This document shows, one piece after another, positions 14,520 through 21,563 of a stretch of DNA of 22,294 nucleotides (position 1 is the stretch's first letter; each line of letters begins with the position of its first letter). The notes below the pieces were generated by a model. That model saw nothing but the letters and a program-made list of their open reading frames with translations. It ran no database searches and had not been told where the DNA came from. This stretch comes from JAHEFX01 sp964614585 (lineage in GTDB: Bacteria > Actinomycetota > Acidimicrobiia > Spongiisociales > JAENVV01): NCBI GenBank assembly GCA_964614585.1, contig CAZTLW010000027.1, positions 1-22,294 of the forward strand. Direction: 5' to 3'. A program made the translations under genes and the position numbers.

Positions 14520-15181
14520 GCCCCGAGGTCCCGCTCCACTGCGTCGAGGATCAGCTTCAGCCCGAACTCGAATTCGGTGTACTCGGCTTCGCCGGCCACG
14601 GCGTGCCACTCGATGTGGTCGATGAGGTGGGGGTACCGGCCGGGTGGGAGCGTGGCGACGAAGGCCCGGGCCGTCTCGGCCTCGTCCTCGGGGGCGATGG
14701 TGTAGCTGACGTCCCGCAGGCTCGTGCCGACGATGTGGGCGTCGAGGGCGTGGAAGGCGTAATGCACCATCTCGGCCGAGGCCCCCGAGGAGGCCAGGAC
14801 CGCAAGGATCGCGTCCATGAACCCGAGGCGGTGGGGTCCGACGTGGTCGGGCGTCATCATGAGGAACCCGGCCCAGGGGTGGGTCCTGAGTGCTTCGTGG
14901 GCCGACGTGGCGGCCCGGCCGAGTTCCTCGCGCCAATGGCCGGTCGGGTCGGGGAGGGCGAACTCGGCGGCGACGCGGTCGACGATGCCCGAGATGAGGT
15001 CGTCCTTGTTGGCCACGTGGTTGTAGAGCGACATCGCCTCGACGCCGAGTGCCTGGCCGAGCTTGCGCATCGAGAGGGCGTCGAGGCCCTCGGCGTCGAC
15101 CATCCCCAAGGCCGTGTCGAGGACGCGGTCCCGATTCAGCGGCTCGCGGGAGGTGGATGGGGGGGTGGGTTCACTTGACAT
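14516..15181 (-). CDS. TetR-family transcriptional regulator (TetR_C_1 type)
   Basis: A 221-residue repressor. The N-terminal helix-turn-helix is clear (LSMRKLGQALGVEAMSLYNHVANKDDL, about 36-62; SLYNHV is the recognition-helix signature). The C-terminal ligand domain (HPWAGFLMMTPDHVGPHRLGFMDAIL onward) resembles the tetracycline-repressor class. It is divergent from the oxidoreductase operon, and a 32-base near-perfect palindrome starts at its own initiation codon, so autoregulation and control of the redox genes are likely. The start is the ATG at 15179-15181; an in-frame ATG 30 bases upstream would add ten residues (MLTTYTYGVS) encoded by the palindrome and is less likely. The inducing ligand is unknown. 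Confidence 0.92.
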   Translation of the reverse strand: MSSEPTPPSTSREPLNRDRVLDTALGMVDAEGLDALSMRKLGQALGVEAMSLYNHVANKDDLISGIVDRVAAEFALPDPTGHWREELGRAATSAHEALRTHPWAGFLMMTPDHVGPHRLGFMDAILAVLASSGASAEMVHYAFHALDAHIVGTSLRDVSYTIAPEDEAETARAFVATLPPGRYPHLIDHIEWHAVAGEAEYTEFEFGLKLILDAVERDLGA

Positions 15182-15203
15182 GCTTACGCCGTATGTATAC
15201 GTT
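15175..15203 (+). promoter_or_regulatory. TTGACA-N17-TACGTT promoter of the redox operon
   Basis: A consensus -35 TTGACA (15175-15180) is followed by an exact 17-base spacer and TACGTT (15198-15203). The -35 lies within the first codons of the opposing tetR gene. Transcription should start near 15210, giving a leader of about 68 bases to the preferred ATG at 15278. Confidence 0.7.
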
Positions 15204-15211
15204 GTAAGCAT
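15180..15211. promoter_or_regulatory. 32-base palindromic TetR operator
   Basis: The arms read ATGCTTAC, two unmatched bases, CGTAT, a 2-base centre GT, ATACG, two unmatched bases, GTAAGCAT. All 13 arm pairs are perfect. It covers the spacer and -10 of the plus-strand promoter and begins at the tetR start codon. It is the obvious binding site for the adjacent TetR protein; binding itself is inference. Confidence 0.82.
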
Positions 15212-15228
15212 ACAGTGTACATGACCGT

Positions 15229-15266
15229 GGATCCGCCGGGCAACCCCCGGGATGGGCCGGCGGTCC
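15229..15266 (+). promoter_or_regulatory. Leader stem-loop before the oxidoreductase ribosome site
   Basis: GGATCCGCCGG (15229-15239) pairs with CCGGCGGTCC (15257-15266), ten base pairs with one bulged T. It ends just before the Shine-Dalgarno GGGAGG (15268-15273). This suggests an untranslated structured leader, unusual here where most messages look leaderless. Alternatively this DNA is coding from GTG 15215 or ATG 15221. Confidence 0.5.
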
Positions 15267-15277
15267 GGGAGGAACCG

Positions 15278-16309
15278 ATGACCGAGGAACGACCGACCCC
15301 CAGCGCCGCCGACCGTAGGGCGCGCACCATGCGGGCGATGGCCCAGGACCGTTACGGGGATCCCGCCGAGGTGCTCTCGCTCGTCGAGGTCCCGGTCCCC
15401 GACGTCGGGCCGGAGACCGTCCTCGTCCGGGTCGAGGCGATCTCGCTCAACGCCTACGACTGGCACATGGTCGCCGCGTCCCCATCCTTCCTCCGGCTGG
15501 CCGGCGCGGGCTTCTCGAAGCCGAAGCACCCGATCGCCGGCGCCGATCTCGCCGGGGTCGTCGAGGCGGTGGGCGACGCCGTCACCGAGTTCGCACCCGG
15601 CGACCGGGTCGTCGGCTGGCACGCGGGGACCGCCGCCGAGTACGTCGCCGCCACCGAGCGGACCCTCGTCCCGGTGCCCGAGGGCGTCGACCTCCACCAG
15701 GCGGCCGCGGCCCCGATGGCGGGCATCACCGCCCTGCAGGGCCTCCGCGACCATGGAGGGGTGGGGGAGGGCTCCAACGTCCTCGTCCTCGGCGCGTCGG
15801 GGGGCGTGGGCCAGTTCGTCGTCCAGATCGCCAAGGCGCTCGGGGCCGAGGTGACCGGGGTCTGCGGCACCCACAACGTCGAGACCGTCCGGTCGCTCGG
15901 CGCCGATCGGGTCGTCGACTACTCCACCACCGACGTCTACTCCCTCGACGACGACTTCGACGTGGTCGTCCACGTCGGCGGGGAGTACCCCCTCCGGCGC
16001 CTCAAGGACGTGATGACCGACGAGGGGGTCCTGGTCCTCATCGGCTCCGACGAGGGGGGCTCCCTGCTCGGGCCGGCCCGGTTCCTCTTCGGGCAGGTGA
16101 TCCGATCGTGGTTCACCTCCCAGTCGGTCGCCCAGTTCACCGCGAGGAACCGCAAGGCCGACCTCGAGGTGCTGGCGGGGATGCTCGCGGACGGGACGCT
16201 CCGGGTGACGATCGACCATGTCTCGCCCCTGGCGGCGACCGGCCGTGAGATCGCCTACCTGCGAGAGGGCCACGCCCGGGGCAAGGTCATCATCGAGGTG
16301 GGGGCCTGA
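15278..16309 (+). CDS. Zinc-independent MDR NADP-dependent oxidoreductase (quinone oxidoreductase-like)
   Basis: A 343-residue medium-chain reductase. The GroES-like N-terminal half has VEAISLNAYDWHM (52-64) and HPIAGADLAGVVEAVG (84-99). Zinc ligands of alcohol dehydrogenases are absent, as in quinone oxidoreductase/RTN4IP1-like enzymes. LGASGGVGQFVVQIAKALGA (171-190) is the NADPH-binding loop. Probably reduces quinones or enones. The ATG start at 15278 has Shine-Dalgarno GGGAGG; a longer form from GTG 15215 would add 21 residues with low conservation appeal. It is divergent from tetR and followed after one base by the deazaflavin-type reductase, so it heads a TetR-controlled redox operon. 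Confidence 0.9.
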   Translation: MTEERPTPSAADRRARTMRAMAQDRYGDPAEVLSLVEVPVPDVGPETVLVRVEAISLNAYDWHMVAASPSFLRLAGAGFSKPKHPIAGADLAGVVEAVGDAVTEFAPGDRVVGWHAGTAAEYVAATERTLVPVPEGVDLHQAAAAPMAGITALQGLRDHGGVGEGSNVLVLGASGGVGQFVVQIAKALGAEVTGVCGTHNVETVRSLGADRVVDYSTTDVYSLDDDFDVVVHVGGEYPLRRLKDVMTDEGVLVLIGSDEGGSLLGPARFLFGQVIRSWFTSQSVAQFTARNRKADLEVLAGMLADGTLRVTIDHVSPLAATGREIAYLREGHARGKVIIEVGA

Positions 16310-16310
16310 C

Positions 16311-16784
16311 ATGCCGGTCGTGTACGCCGTCGTGGGTGGGCTGGTCGCCCTGGCCGGCGTCTTCGTGGTCGGGATGCGGACCCAGTGGCCGCCGGTCATG
16401 ACGGCGGTCCGCCGGATGAACAAGCGCTTCATGAACCCGCGGCAGATGCGAACGGCCGGCCGACCGGGCGCCTACGCCGGGATCATCCGCCATGTCGGCC
16501 GCTCGTCGGGGACCGGCTACGAGACCCCGGTCGGGATCGAGGAGACCCCCGACGGGTTCGTCGTCGCCCTGCCGTACGGCACGACCGCCGACTGGCTCAA
16601 GAACGTGCTCGCCGCAGGGTCGGCCGAGTTGGTGCGCGAGGGCGCGACCCACGGGGTCGACCGACCCCGGGTCGTGGGACCCGATGAGGCCCTCGAGTAC
16701 TTCCCCGAGGGGGAGCAGCGGACGTTCCGGACGATGCACGTGGAGGACTTCCTGCTGCTGCGGCGAGTCGAGGCCCAGGGGTGA
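16311..16784 (+). CDS. Deazaflavin (F420)-dependent nitroreductase-like protein
   Basis: A 157-residue protein with one N-terminal membrane helix (about 4-21) and a split-barrel domain. IIRHVGRSSGTGYETPV (58-74) matches the HxGRxSGxxxxTPL motif of the Ddn/DUF385 family, and YGTTADWLKNVLAAG (89-103) the following helix region. Family members use F420H2 to reduce quinones or nitro compounds at the membrane. The ATG start is one base after the oxidoreductase stop; the next gene overlaps by GTGA. Cofactor assignment rests on family knowledge. Confidence 0.85.
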   Translation: MPVVYAVVGGLVALAGVFVVGMRTQWPPVMTAVRRMNKRFMNPRQMRTAGRPGAYAGIIRHVGRSSGTGYETPVGIEETPDGFVVALPYGTTADWLKNVLAAGSAELVREGATHGVDRPRVVGPDEALEYFPEGEQRTFRTMHVEDFLLLRRVEAQG

Positions 16785-17152
16785 CCGATCCGCCGGTCGA
16801 CGTCCGCATCGTCCTCGCCGGGCTGTGGGCGGCGCTGATGTTCACCTACCTGCTCGGCGACGTACTGCGGATCTTCGCCGGCGACTTCACCGCCGGGGAG
16901 ATGGACGGCCAGGAGGCGAGCCCGAGCATGTGGCTCATCGCCGCCGCGGTGATGCTCATCCCGATCGTGATGCTCGTGCTGTCGCTCGTGCTGCCCTACC
17001 CGGCGATTCGCTGGACCGCGATCGTGGTCTCGGCGGGCCTGGTGCTGTTCAACCTGGCCGGTCTGCCCTACCCGGGCCTCTACGACAACGTCCTCATCGT
17101 CGTGGGCTTCGTCTGGAACGCACTCATCGTGTGGTTCGCGTGGACGTGGTGA
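16781..17152 (+). CDS. Four-helix membrane protein (DUF6326-like)
   Basis: A 123-residue protein with four hydrophobic helices (about 9-30, 49-70, 75-93 and 98-120). The start LWAALMFTYLLGDVLRIFAGD and the overall layout recall DUF6326 membrane proteins; this match is from memory and tentative. The GTG start overlaps the previous stop (GTGA), so it is the third gene of the TetR-linked operon and may partner with the membrane-anchored reductase. Convergent with the purine permease three bases further on. Confidence 0.82.
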   Translation: MTDPPVDVRIVLAGLWAALMFTYLLGDVLRIFAGDFTAGEMDGQEASPSMWLIAAAVMLIPIVMLVLSLVLPYPAIRWTAIVVSAGLVLFNLAGLPYPGLYDNVLIVVGFVWNALIVWFAWTW

Positions 17153-17155
17153 CGA

Positions 17156-18541
17156 TCAGCCGAGCCAGCGGTCGACGAGGCCGGCCTCCAACAGGATGAT
17201 GAGCGCCGAGAGCACCCACATGATCGGGTGCACCTCCCGCACCTTCCCGCTCACGGCCATGATGAGCGTGTAGGCGATGATCCCGAGGCCGATCCCGAAC
17301 GTGATCGAGTAGGTGAACGGCATGCCGACGATCGCCAGGAACGCCGGGACCGCCACCCGGTAGTCGGACCAGTCGATCTTGGCCGCCCCAGTCATCATCA
17401 TCGCCCCGATGACGATGAGCGCCGCCGAGGTCGCCACCTCGGGCACCGCCTGGGCGACGGGGGCGAACACCGTGCCGAGCAGAAAGAGGCCGGCGACCAC
17501 CACCGCCGTGAGCCCGGTGCGGCCGCCGTCCTCGACGCCGGCGGCGGACTCGATGTAGGTGGTCGTCGACGAGGTCCCCAGCGCCGCTCCGACCGCGGTG
17601 GCGGCACCATCGGCCGAGAAGGCCGCCCGCGGGGCCTCGATGTGGCCCCGCTCGTCGAGCATGCCGGCCTTGTCGGTGAGCCCGATGAGCGTGCCGGCGG
17701 TGTCGAAGAAGTCGACGAAGAGGAACGTGAAGACGACGGCAACCACCCCGAGGCCGAGGGCGGCGCCGATGTCGAGGGCGCCGATCAGCTCACCGGGCCA
17801 CGTGAACCCGACGATGCCGCCGGGGAAGCCCTCGAAGGGGCCGAGGCCCTCGGCCGTCGGGTAGACCGGTGCCCGGGCGATGATCGCCACCACGGTGGTG
17901 GCGACGATGCCGATGAGGATGGCGCCCTTGACCCGCAGCGCCAACAGGCCGCCGATGAGGACGAGGCCGCCCAGCGCCAGCCAGGGCCCCCACCCGGAGA
18001 AGTCGCCGATCGTCACCAGCGTCGCCGGGTCGGCCTGGATGAAGCCGGCACCCGAGAAGCCGATGATGGCGAGGAAGGCGCCGATGCCGGCCGTGATGGC
18101 GTACTTGAGGGGGAGGGGAATGGCGTTGATGACCCACTCCCGGATACCCGTCAGGGAGATGATCAGGAAGAGGATGCCCGACAGGAACACGGCACCGAGC
18201 GCCGTCTGCCAGGGGATCCCGAGGGTGAGGACCACCGTGAAGGTGAAGTAGGCGTTGAGTCCCATGCCCGGGGCGAGGGCAAATGGCAGATTGGCCCACA
18301 GGCCCATGACGAGCGTGCCGAAGGCGGCGGCCAATGCCGTGACCGTCACCAACTGGGGGACGGCGTCGGGGACGTCGATGGCGTTGGAGAGGATCAGCGG
18401 GTTGACGATGAGGATGTAGGCCATCGCCAGGAAGGTCGTGATGCCGGCCCGGACCTCGGTGCCCACCTTCGAGCCCCGTTCGCTGATCCGGAAGAAGCCG
18501 TCGAGGCCACCCTCCGTCCGCCGCCGCTCCGTCGTTGCCAT
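17156..18541 (-). CDS. AzgA/PbuG-type purine permease (NCS2 superfamily)
   Basis: A 461-residue proton-coupled importer for adenine, guanine or hypoxanthine by family precedent. RAGITTFLAMAYIL (31-44), PGMGLNAYF (91-99), LFVDFFDTAGTLIG (274-287) and GTSSTTTYIESAAGVEDGG (322-340) are the AzgA signatures, with about 12-14 membrane segments. The ATG has a Shine-Dalgarno GGAGG six bases upstream and a likely -10 TAGGTT at 18570-18575, giving a short leader, unlike most neighbours. The reading frame stays open far upstream (to 19822), but that part is antisense to the 356-residue gene. Monocistronic. Confidence 0.95.
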   Translation of the reverse strand: MATTERRRTEGGLDGFFRISERGSKVGTEVRAGITTFLAMAYILIVNPLILSNAIDVPDAVPQLVTVTALAAAFGTLVMGLWANLPFALAPGMGLNAYFTFTVVLTLGIPWQTALGAVFLSGILFLIISLTGIREWVINAIPLPLKYAITAGIGAFLAIIGFSGAGFIQADPATLVTIGDFSGWGPWLALGGLVLIGGLLALRVKGAILIGIVATTVVAIIARAPVYPTAEGLGPFEGFPGGIVGFTWPGELIGALDIGAALGLGVVAVVFTFLFVDFFDTAGTLIGLTDKAGMLDERGHIEAPRAAFSADGAATAVGAALGTSSTTTYIESAAGVEDGGRTGLTAVVVAGLFLLGTVFAPVAQAVPEVATSAALIVIGAMMMTGAAKIDWSDYRVAVPAFLAIVGMPFTYSITFGIGLGIIAYTLIMAVSGKVREVHPIMWVLSALIILLEAGLVDRWLG

Positions 18542-18569
18542 GCCCAGCCTCCGCTCGTGAACGGCCGGA

Positions 18570-18575
18570 AACCTA
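18570..18575 (-). promoter_or_regulatory. -10 TAGGTT of the purine permease gene
   Basis: On the minus strand TAGGTT lies 28 bases before the ATG, with GGAGG between. This predicts a leadered transcript of roughly 20 untranslated bases. Confidence 0.5.
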
Positions 18576-18631
18576 GTCATGGCCGCCGGATGGCGTCCCG
18601 GCGAACTCGGTGGGAGCCGTTCGTCGGCCGG

Positions 18632-18637
18632 TACGGT
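18632..18637 (+). promoter_or_regulatory. -10 TACGGT of the 356-residue gene
   Basis: TACGGT ends exactly 6 bases before the GTG at 18644, supporting a leaderless GTG start. Confidence 0.5.
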
Positions 18638-18643
18638 GGTGGG

Positions 18644-19714
18644 GTGGACGACGATTCCCTTCCCGACGGCCTCCCGGTGCCGTTCTCGCTCCACGTCGAC
18701 CTGCTCGACCGCATGCTCAACTTCGAACTGGCCGACGACCCCACCTACACGGGCATCGAGGTGCAGCGGTTCGATGACGCGCTGCATGGTCGTGGTGTCG
18801 CCGTACTGCTCATGCGTCGGCAGGATGGACGGGTCGATGTCCACCACGAGCCGGGCCTCCGACTCGACCGGGCGGGCTACGAGATCGGCGGCGGCCTCCG
18901 GGAGTGGCGCACCACCGAGTTCGACGTCGCCCGCTTCGAGGTCACCCCGCGGGGTGTCGACCTGGCGGTCGCCTTCGACGACGTGGAGGGTCGGCACATC
19001 GAGGTCAGGGTCGGCGACCGCACCTGGCGGCCGCGGCGGACCGCGGCCTTCCTGGCACCGATGGGGGCGGAGATCGCCGAGCCCCGGTCCCTCCCGCTCG
19101 TCTGGATGGCGAGCTTCGATCTCCTGCGGCGACGGGGTCCGAAGCCGGTCATCTCGATCGATGGCCGGGCGGCAGCACCCGGGCGGTTGCCCGCCGAGTG
19201 GCTGCTGCGTCGACGGCTGATCAAGGTCGCCACCGACCTCTGCATCGTGTACCTGAACGAAGCAGGGGACCGCTCGACCGCCACGGTGGGCGACCCGGCA
19301 CTCGGACCAGACGGCCTCGCGGCGGTGACGGCCTCGGCCGGTGGCCATGACGTGGTGCTGGGGTTCGACCCGCCGTTCCCGGCCGGGTCGGTCAGACCCG
19401 AGGCGTCCGTCACCGGTGACTGGCACCTGGAGATCGACGAGATGCCAGTGGTCGGCGGCACGTGGCAGGCCGAGCCCGCGGGCGACGGGACGGTGGGCGT
19501 CACGGTCGAGGTCACGAGGGGGTGGGAGCCGACGGGCCTGCCTGCGCTCATGGCGGTCGTGACCCGGGTCGTCCCGGTGTTCCGCCGGTGGCCGACCACC
19601 TACCGGTGGACCGGCACGGTCACGCCGGGCGGGGAGCCCCGGGTCGACGGCCGGTGGGAGCGCACGGGCGCCGACCTGGCGCAGTCCTACCGGTCGATGA
19701 CCGGGTCCGGGTGA
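18644..19714 (+). CDS. 356-residue protein of unknown function
   Basis: A soluble, probably beta-rich cytoplasmic protein: many alternating strands such as GIEVQRFDDALHGRGVAVLL and TWRPRRTAAFLAP, and no signal peptide or membrane helix. An Arg-rich middle segment (LLRRRGPKPVISIDG ... LLRRRLIKVATDLCIVYLNEAG) stands out. I do not recognise a family. It begins at GTG 18644, chosen from the -10 spacing; the open frame extends far upstream only as an antisense shadow of the permease. The DUF5995 gene follows 31 bases later with its own promoter. Codon bias is typical of the window. Confidence 0.8.
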   Translation: MDDDSLPDGLPVPFSLHVDLLDRMLNFELADDPTYTGIEVQRFDDALHGRGVAVLLMRRQDGRVDVHHEPGLRLDRAGYEIGGGLREWRTTEFDVARFEVTPRGVDLAVAFDDVEGRHIEVRVGDRTWRPRRTAAFLAPMGAEIAEPRSLPLVWMASFDLLRRRGPKPVISIDGRAAAPGRLPAEWLLRRRLIKVATDLCIVYLNEAGDRSTATVGDPALGPDGLAAVTASAGGHDVVLGFDPPFPAGSVRPEASVTGDWHLEIDEMPVVGGTWQAEPAGDGTVGVTVEVTRGWEPTGLPALMAVVTRVVPVFRRWPTTYRWTGTVTPGGEPRVDGRWERTGADLAQSYRSMTGSG

Positions 19715-19731
19715 ACGACGGGTCCGGGGCG

Positions 19732-19737
19732 TAGGCT
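19732..19737 (+). promoter_or_regulatory. -10 TAGGCT of the DUF5995 gene
   Basis: TAGGCT ends 8 bases before the GTG at 19746. The surrounding 20 bases nearly duplicate those of the GNAT promoter at 12859-12878. Confidence 0.55.
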
Positions 19738-19745
19738 CGCCCGTC

Positions 19746-20426
19746 GTGACGGATCCGATCCAACGGATGGAGGGGTTGATCGGGGCATGGGGGCCCGACG
19801 ATCGGCGCTCCTTGTTCGCCACGGCCTACGCCACGATGACGACGAACATGCTCGGCGCCCTCGGCTCGGGGACCTTCGTCGACGACGAGTGGGTCGAGCG
19901 CCTGCTCCACCGGTTCGCCGACTACTACTTCGATGCCGTCGACGCCTACGCCGCGGCCCCCTCGGGATGCCCGGGCCCGTGGTGTCGGGCCTTCGACGCC
20001 TGCGGGGACCATGACCTCCACCCGTTGCGCACGCTGTTCCTGGGCATCAACGCCCACATCAACTACGACCTCGTGTTCACGTTGCGGGACGTCCTCGAGC
20101 CCTGGGATGCCCTCGACCCGTTGGCTCGGGAGGCGAGGCGTCGGGACCACGAATCGGTCAACGACGTCATCCGGGCGACGGTCGATGCGGTGCAGGACGG
20201 GGTCGTGGCACCGGTCGCCCCCGAGATGGGGGTCCTCGACCGTCTGCTGGGACCGGTCGATGAGTGGGCTTTCTCGGCTCTCATCGCCGACTGGCGGTCG
20301 GATACGTGGGTCGACGCCGTCGCGCTGTTGGAGGCGCCGCCAGCCGACCGCACCGCGATCGAACGACGGGTCGAGCGGCGAGCGATGGTGGTGGCGGATC
20401 GGCTCGCTGGTAGTGGGCCTCGCTGA
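19746..20426 (+). CDS. DUF5995 family protein
   Basis: A 226-residue soluble, mainly helical protein. LFLGINAHINYDL (97-109) is the hallmark of DUF5995, a family common in actinobacteria and lacking a known reaction. The His and Asn/Asp residues within that motif look like a possible active or metal site, which is inference. HRFADYYFDAVDAY (55-68) is another conserved-looking helix. The GTG start rests on the -10 hexamer 8 bases upstream. The gene stands alone between two other leaderless genes. Confidence 0.87.
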   Translation: MTDPIQRMEGLIGAWGPDDRRSLFATAYATMTTNMLGALGSGTFVDDEWVERLLHRFADYYFDAVDAYAAAPSGCPGPWCRAFDACGDHDLHPLRTLFLGINAHINYDLVFTLRDVLEPWDALDPLAREARRRDHESVNDVIRATVDAVQDGVVAPVAPEMGVLDRLLGPVDEWAFSALIADWRSDTWVDAVALLEAPPADRTAIERRVERRAMVVADRLAGSGPR

Positions 20427-20456
20427 GCGCCCGACGACACAGCCACGGTTCGTGGA

Positions 20457-20462
20457 TACTCT
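20457..20462 (+). promoter_or_regulatory. -10 TACTCT of the CoA-binding protein gene
   Basis: TACTCT ends 7 bases before the ATG at 20470. The intervening GGGGAGT could look like a ribosome site but is too close to the ATG. Confidence 0.5.
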
Positions 20463-20469
20463 GGGGAGT

Positions 20470-20877
20470 ATGAGCGACGACGAACTCATCGAGATCTATC
20501 GGGAGGCGAAGACGATCGCAGTCGTCGGTGCCTCGTCGGACCCCGAGAAGCCCGCCCACCGGATCCCGGCCTACCTCCAGTCGGCCGGCTATCGGATCAT
20601 CCCGGTGAACCCCAATGCCGACCGCCTCTTCGGTGAGAAGGCCCTCGACTCGCTCGACCAGGTGGACGAACCGGTCGACGTCGTCGACGTGTTCCGCCCG
20701 TCCGACCAGACCCCGCCGATCGCCCGTCAGGCCGCCGCCATCGGCGCCAAGGTGTTGTGGTTGCAGGAGGGCATCTCGTCGGACGAGGCCGAGGCGATCG
20801 CATCCGAGGCCGGCATGACGGTGGTGATGGACCTGTGCCTGGGAGCGACCCACGAGCGGCTGGCCGACCGGATCTGA
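20470..20877 (+). CDS. CoA-binding domain protein (YccU-like)
   Basis: A 135-residue single-domain Rossmann protein. KTIAVVGASSDPEKPAH (14-30) is the nucleotide/CoA-binding loop and IIPVNPN (43-49) the conserved second element; VMDLCLGATHERL near the end is also typical. It corresponds to the first domain of acyl-CoA/succinyl-CoA synthetases and has no catalytic domain of its own. Physiological role is not established in the family. The ATG start is supported by the -10 spacing. Its stop codon lies in the loop of a strong hairpin, a probable terminator. Confidence 0.92.
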   Translation: MSDDELIEIYREAKTIAVVGASSDPEKPAHRIPAYLQSAGYRIIPVNPNADRLFGEKALDSLDQVDEPVDVVDVFRPSDQTPPIARQAAAIGAKVLWLQEGISSDEAEAIASEAGMTVVMDLCLGATHERLADRI

Positions 20878-20885
20878 TCCGGTCG
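20865..20885 (+). terminator. Hairpin overlapping the stop codon of the CoA-binding gene
   Basis: CGACCGGAT (20865-20873) and ATCCGGTCG (20877-20885) are perfect 9-base arms around CTG. The TGA stop at 20875-20877 sits in the loop and the first base of the right arm. No T-tract follows, so it may be an intrinsic terminator of the tail-less kind common in high-GC genomes, or an mRNA-stabilising end. Confidence 0.55.
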
Positions 20886-20917
20886 TGCTCGCCGGGGGAT
20901 CGGCGAAGCGGCGCCGG

Positions 20918-20923
20918 TACCCT
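20918..20923 (+). promoter_or_regulatory. -10 TACCCT of the DUF1801/YdeI gene
   Basis: TACCCT ends 8 bases before the ATG at 20932, within GGTACCCTC as at the pntAA start. Confidence 0.55.
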
Positions 20924-20931
20924 CGAGCAGG

Positions 20932-21513
20932 ATGCAGGACTACCCAGACGTCGACGCCTACCTCGCCGAGTCCGAGCGGTGGCCGGCCGAGATCGAGGCG
21001 CTGCGTCCGATCCTGCTGGGCTCGGGCCTCACCGAGGCGATCAAGTGGGGCAAGCCCTGCTACTCCCATGGCGGGGCGAACATCGCCATCGTCCAGGAGA
21101 TGCGCGACGTCCTGGCGCTCATGTTCTTCAAGGGGGCCCTGTTGGAGGACCCCGAGGGCGTGCTGGCCGATCAGGGGCCGAACTCCCGGTCGGCCAAGCG
21201 CATCGAGTTCACGTCGATCGAGGACGTGGCCAGGCTGTCGGGGACGGTGCGGCGCTACCTAGCCGAGGCCATCGACGTCGAGGAGGCCGGTCTGGCGGTG
21301 GGACCGACGCCGGAGTCGGCGTACGTCGACGAGCTTGCGGAGCGGCTCGACACCGACCCGTCGTTCAGGGCGGCGTTCGAATCCCTGACCCCCGGGCGCC
21401 GACGGGCCTATCAGCTGTACTTCGCCGACGCCAAGCGGTCCGAGACCCGGGTGGCACGGATCGACAAGCACCACGACCGGATCCTCGCCGGCAAGGGCCT
21501 CCGGGATCCCTGA
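20932..21513 (+). CDS. YdeI-like DUF1801/OmdA family protein
   Basis: A 193-residue soluble protein with an N-terminal DUF1801 domain (EALRPILLGSGLTEAIKWGKPCY, about 22-44; MFFKGALLEDP further on) and a C-terminal YdeI/OmdA helical tail (LTPGRRRAYQLYFADAKRSE, about 151-170, then ARIDKHHDRILAGKGL). Related Bacillus YdeI-type proteins have been linked to stress and cell-surface phenotypes, but no reaction is known. Length matches full-length members. ATG chosen from its -10 spacing. Confidence 0.9.
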   Translation: MQDYPDVDAYLAESERWPAEIEALRPILLGSGLTEAIKWGKPCYSHGGANIAIVQEMRDVLALMFFKGALLEDPEGVLADQGPNSRSAKRIEFTSIEDVARLSGTVRRYLAEAIDVEEAGLAVGPTPESAYVDELAERLDTDPSFRAAFESLTPGRRRAYQLYFADAKRSETRVARIDKHHDRILAGKGLRDP

Positions 21514-21526
21514 GCGGCACCACATC

Positions 21527-21554
21527 GGGCCGCCGAGGGGCTTCCCGGCGCCCC
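21527..21554 (+). terminator. Possible GC hairpin after the DUF1801 gene
   Basis: GGGCCGCCG (21527-21535) can pair with CGGCGCCCC (21546-21554) with one mismatch, and the inner GGG/CCC extends the stem. No T-tract follows. It separates the DUF1801 gene from the toxin-antitoxin promoter. Confidence 0.35.
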
Positions 21555-21563
21555 CGCGAGTGT

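Noticed and set aside
17228..18643. Upstream 472-codon extension of the 356-residue protein
   Set aside because: It is antisense to the purine permease and its divergent promoter; GTG 18644 has a well-placed -10.
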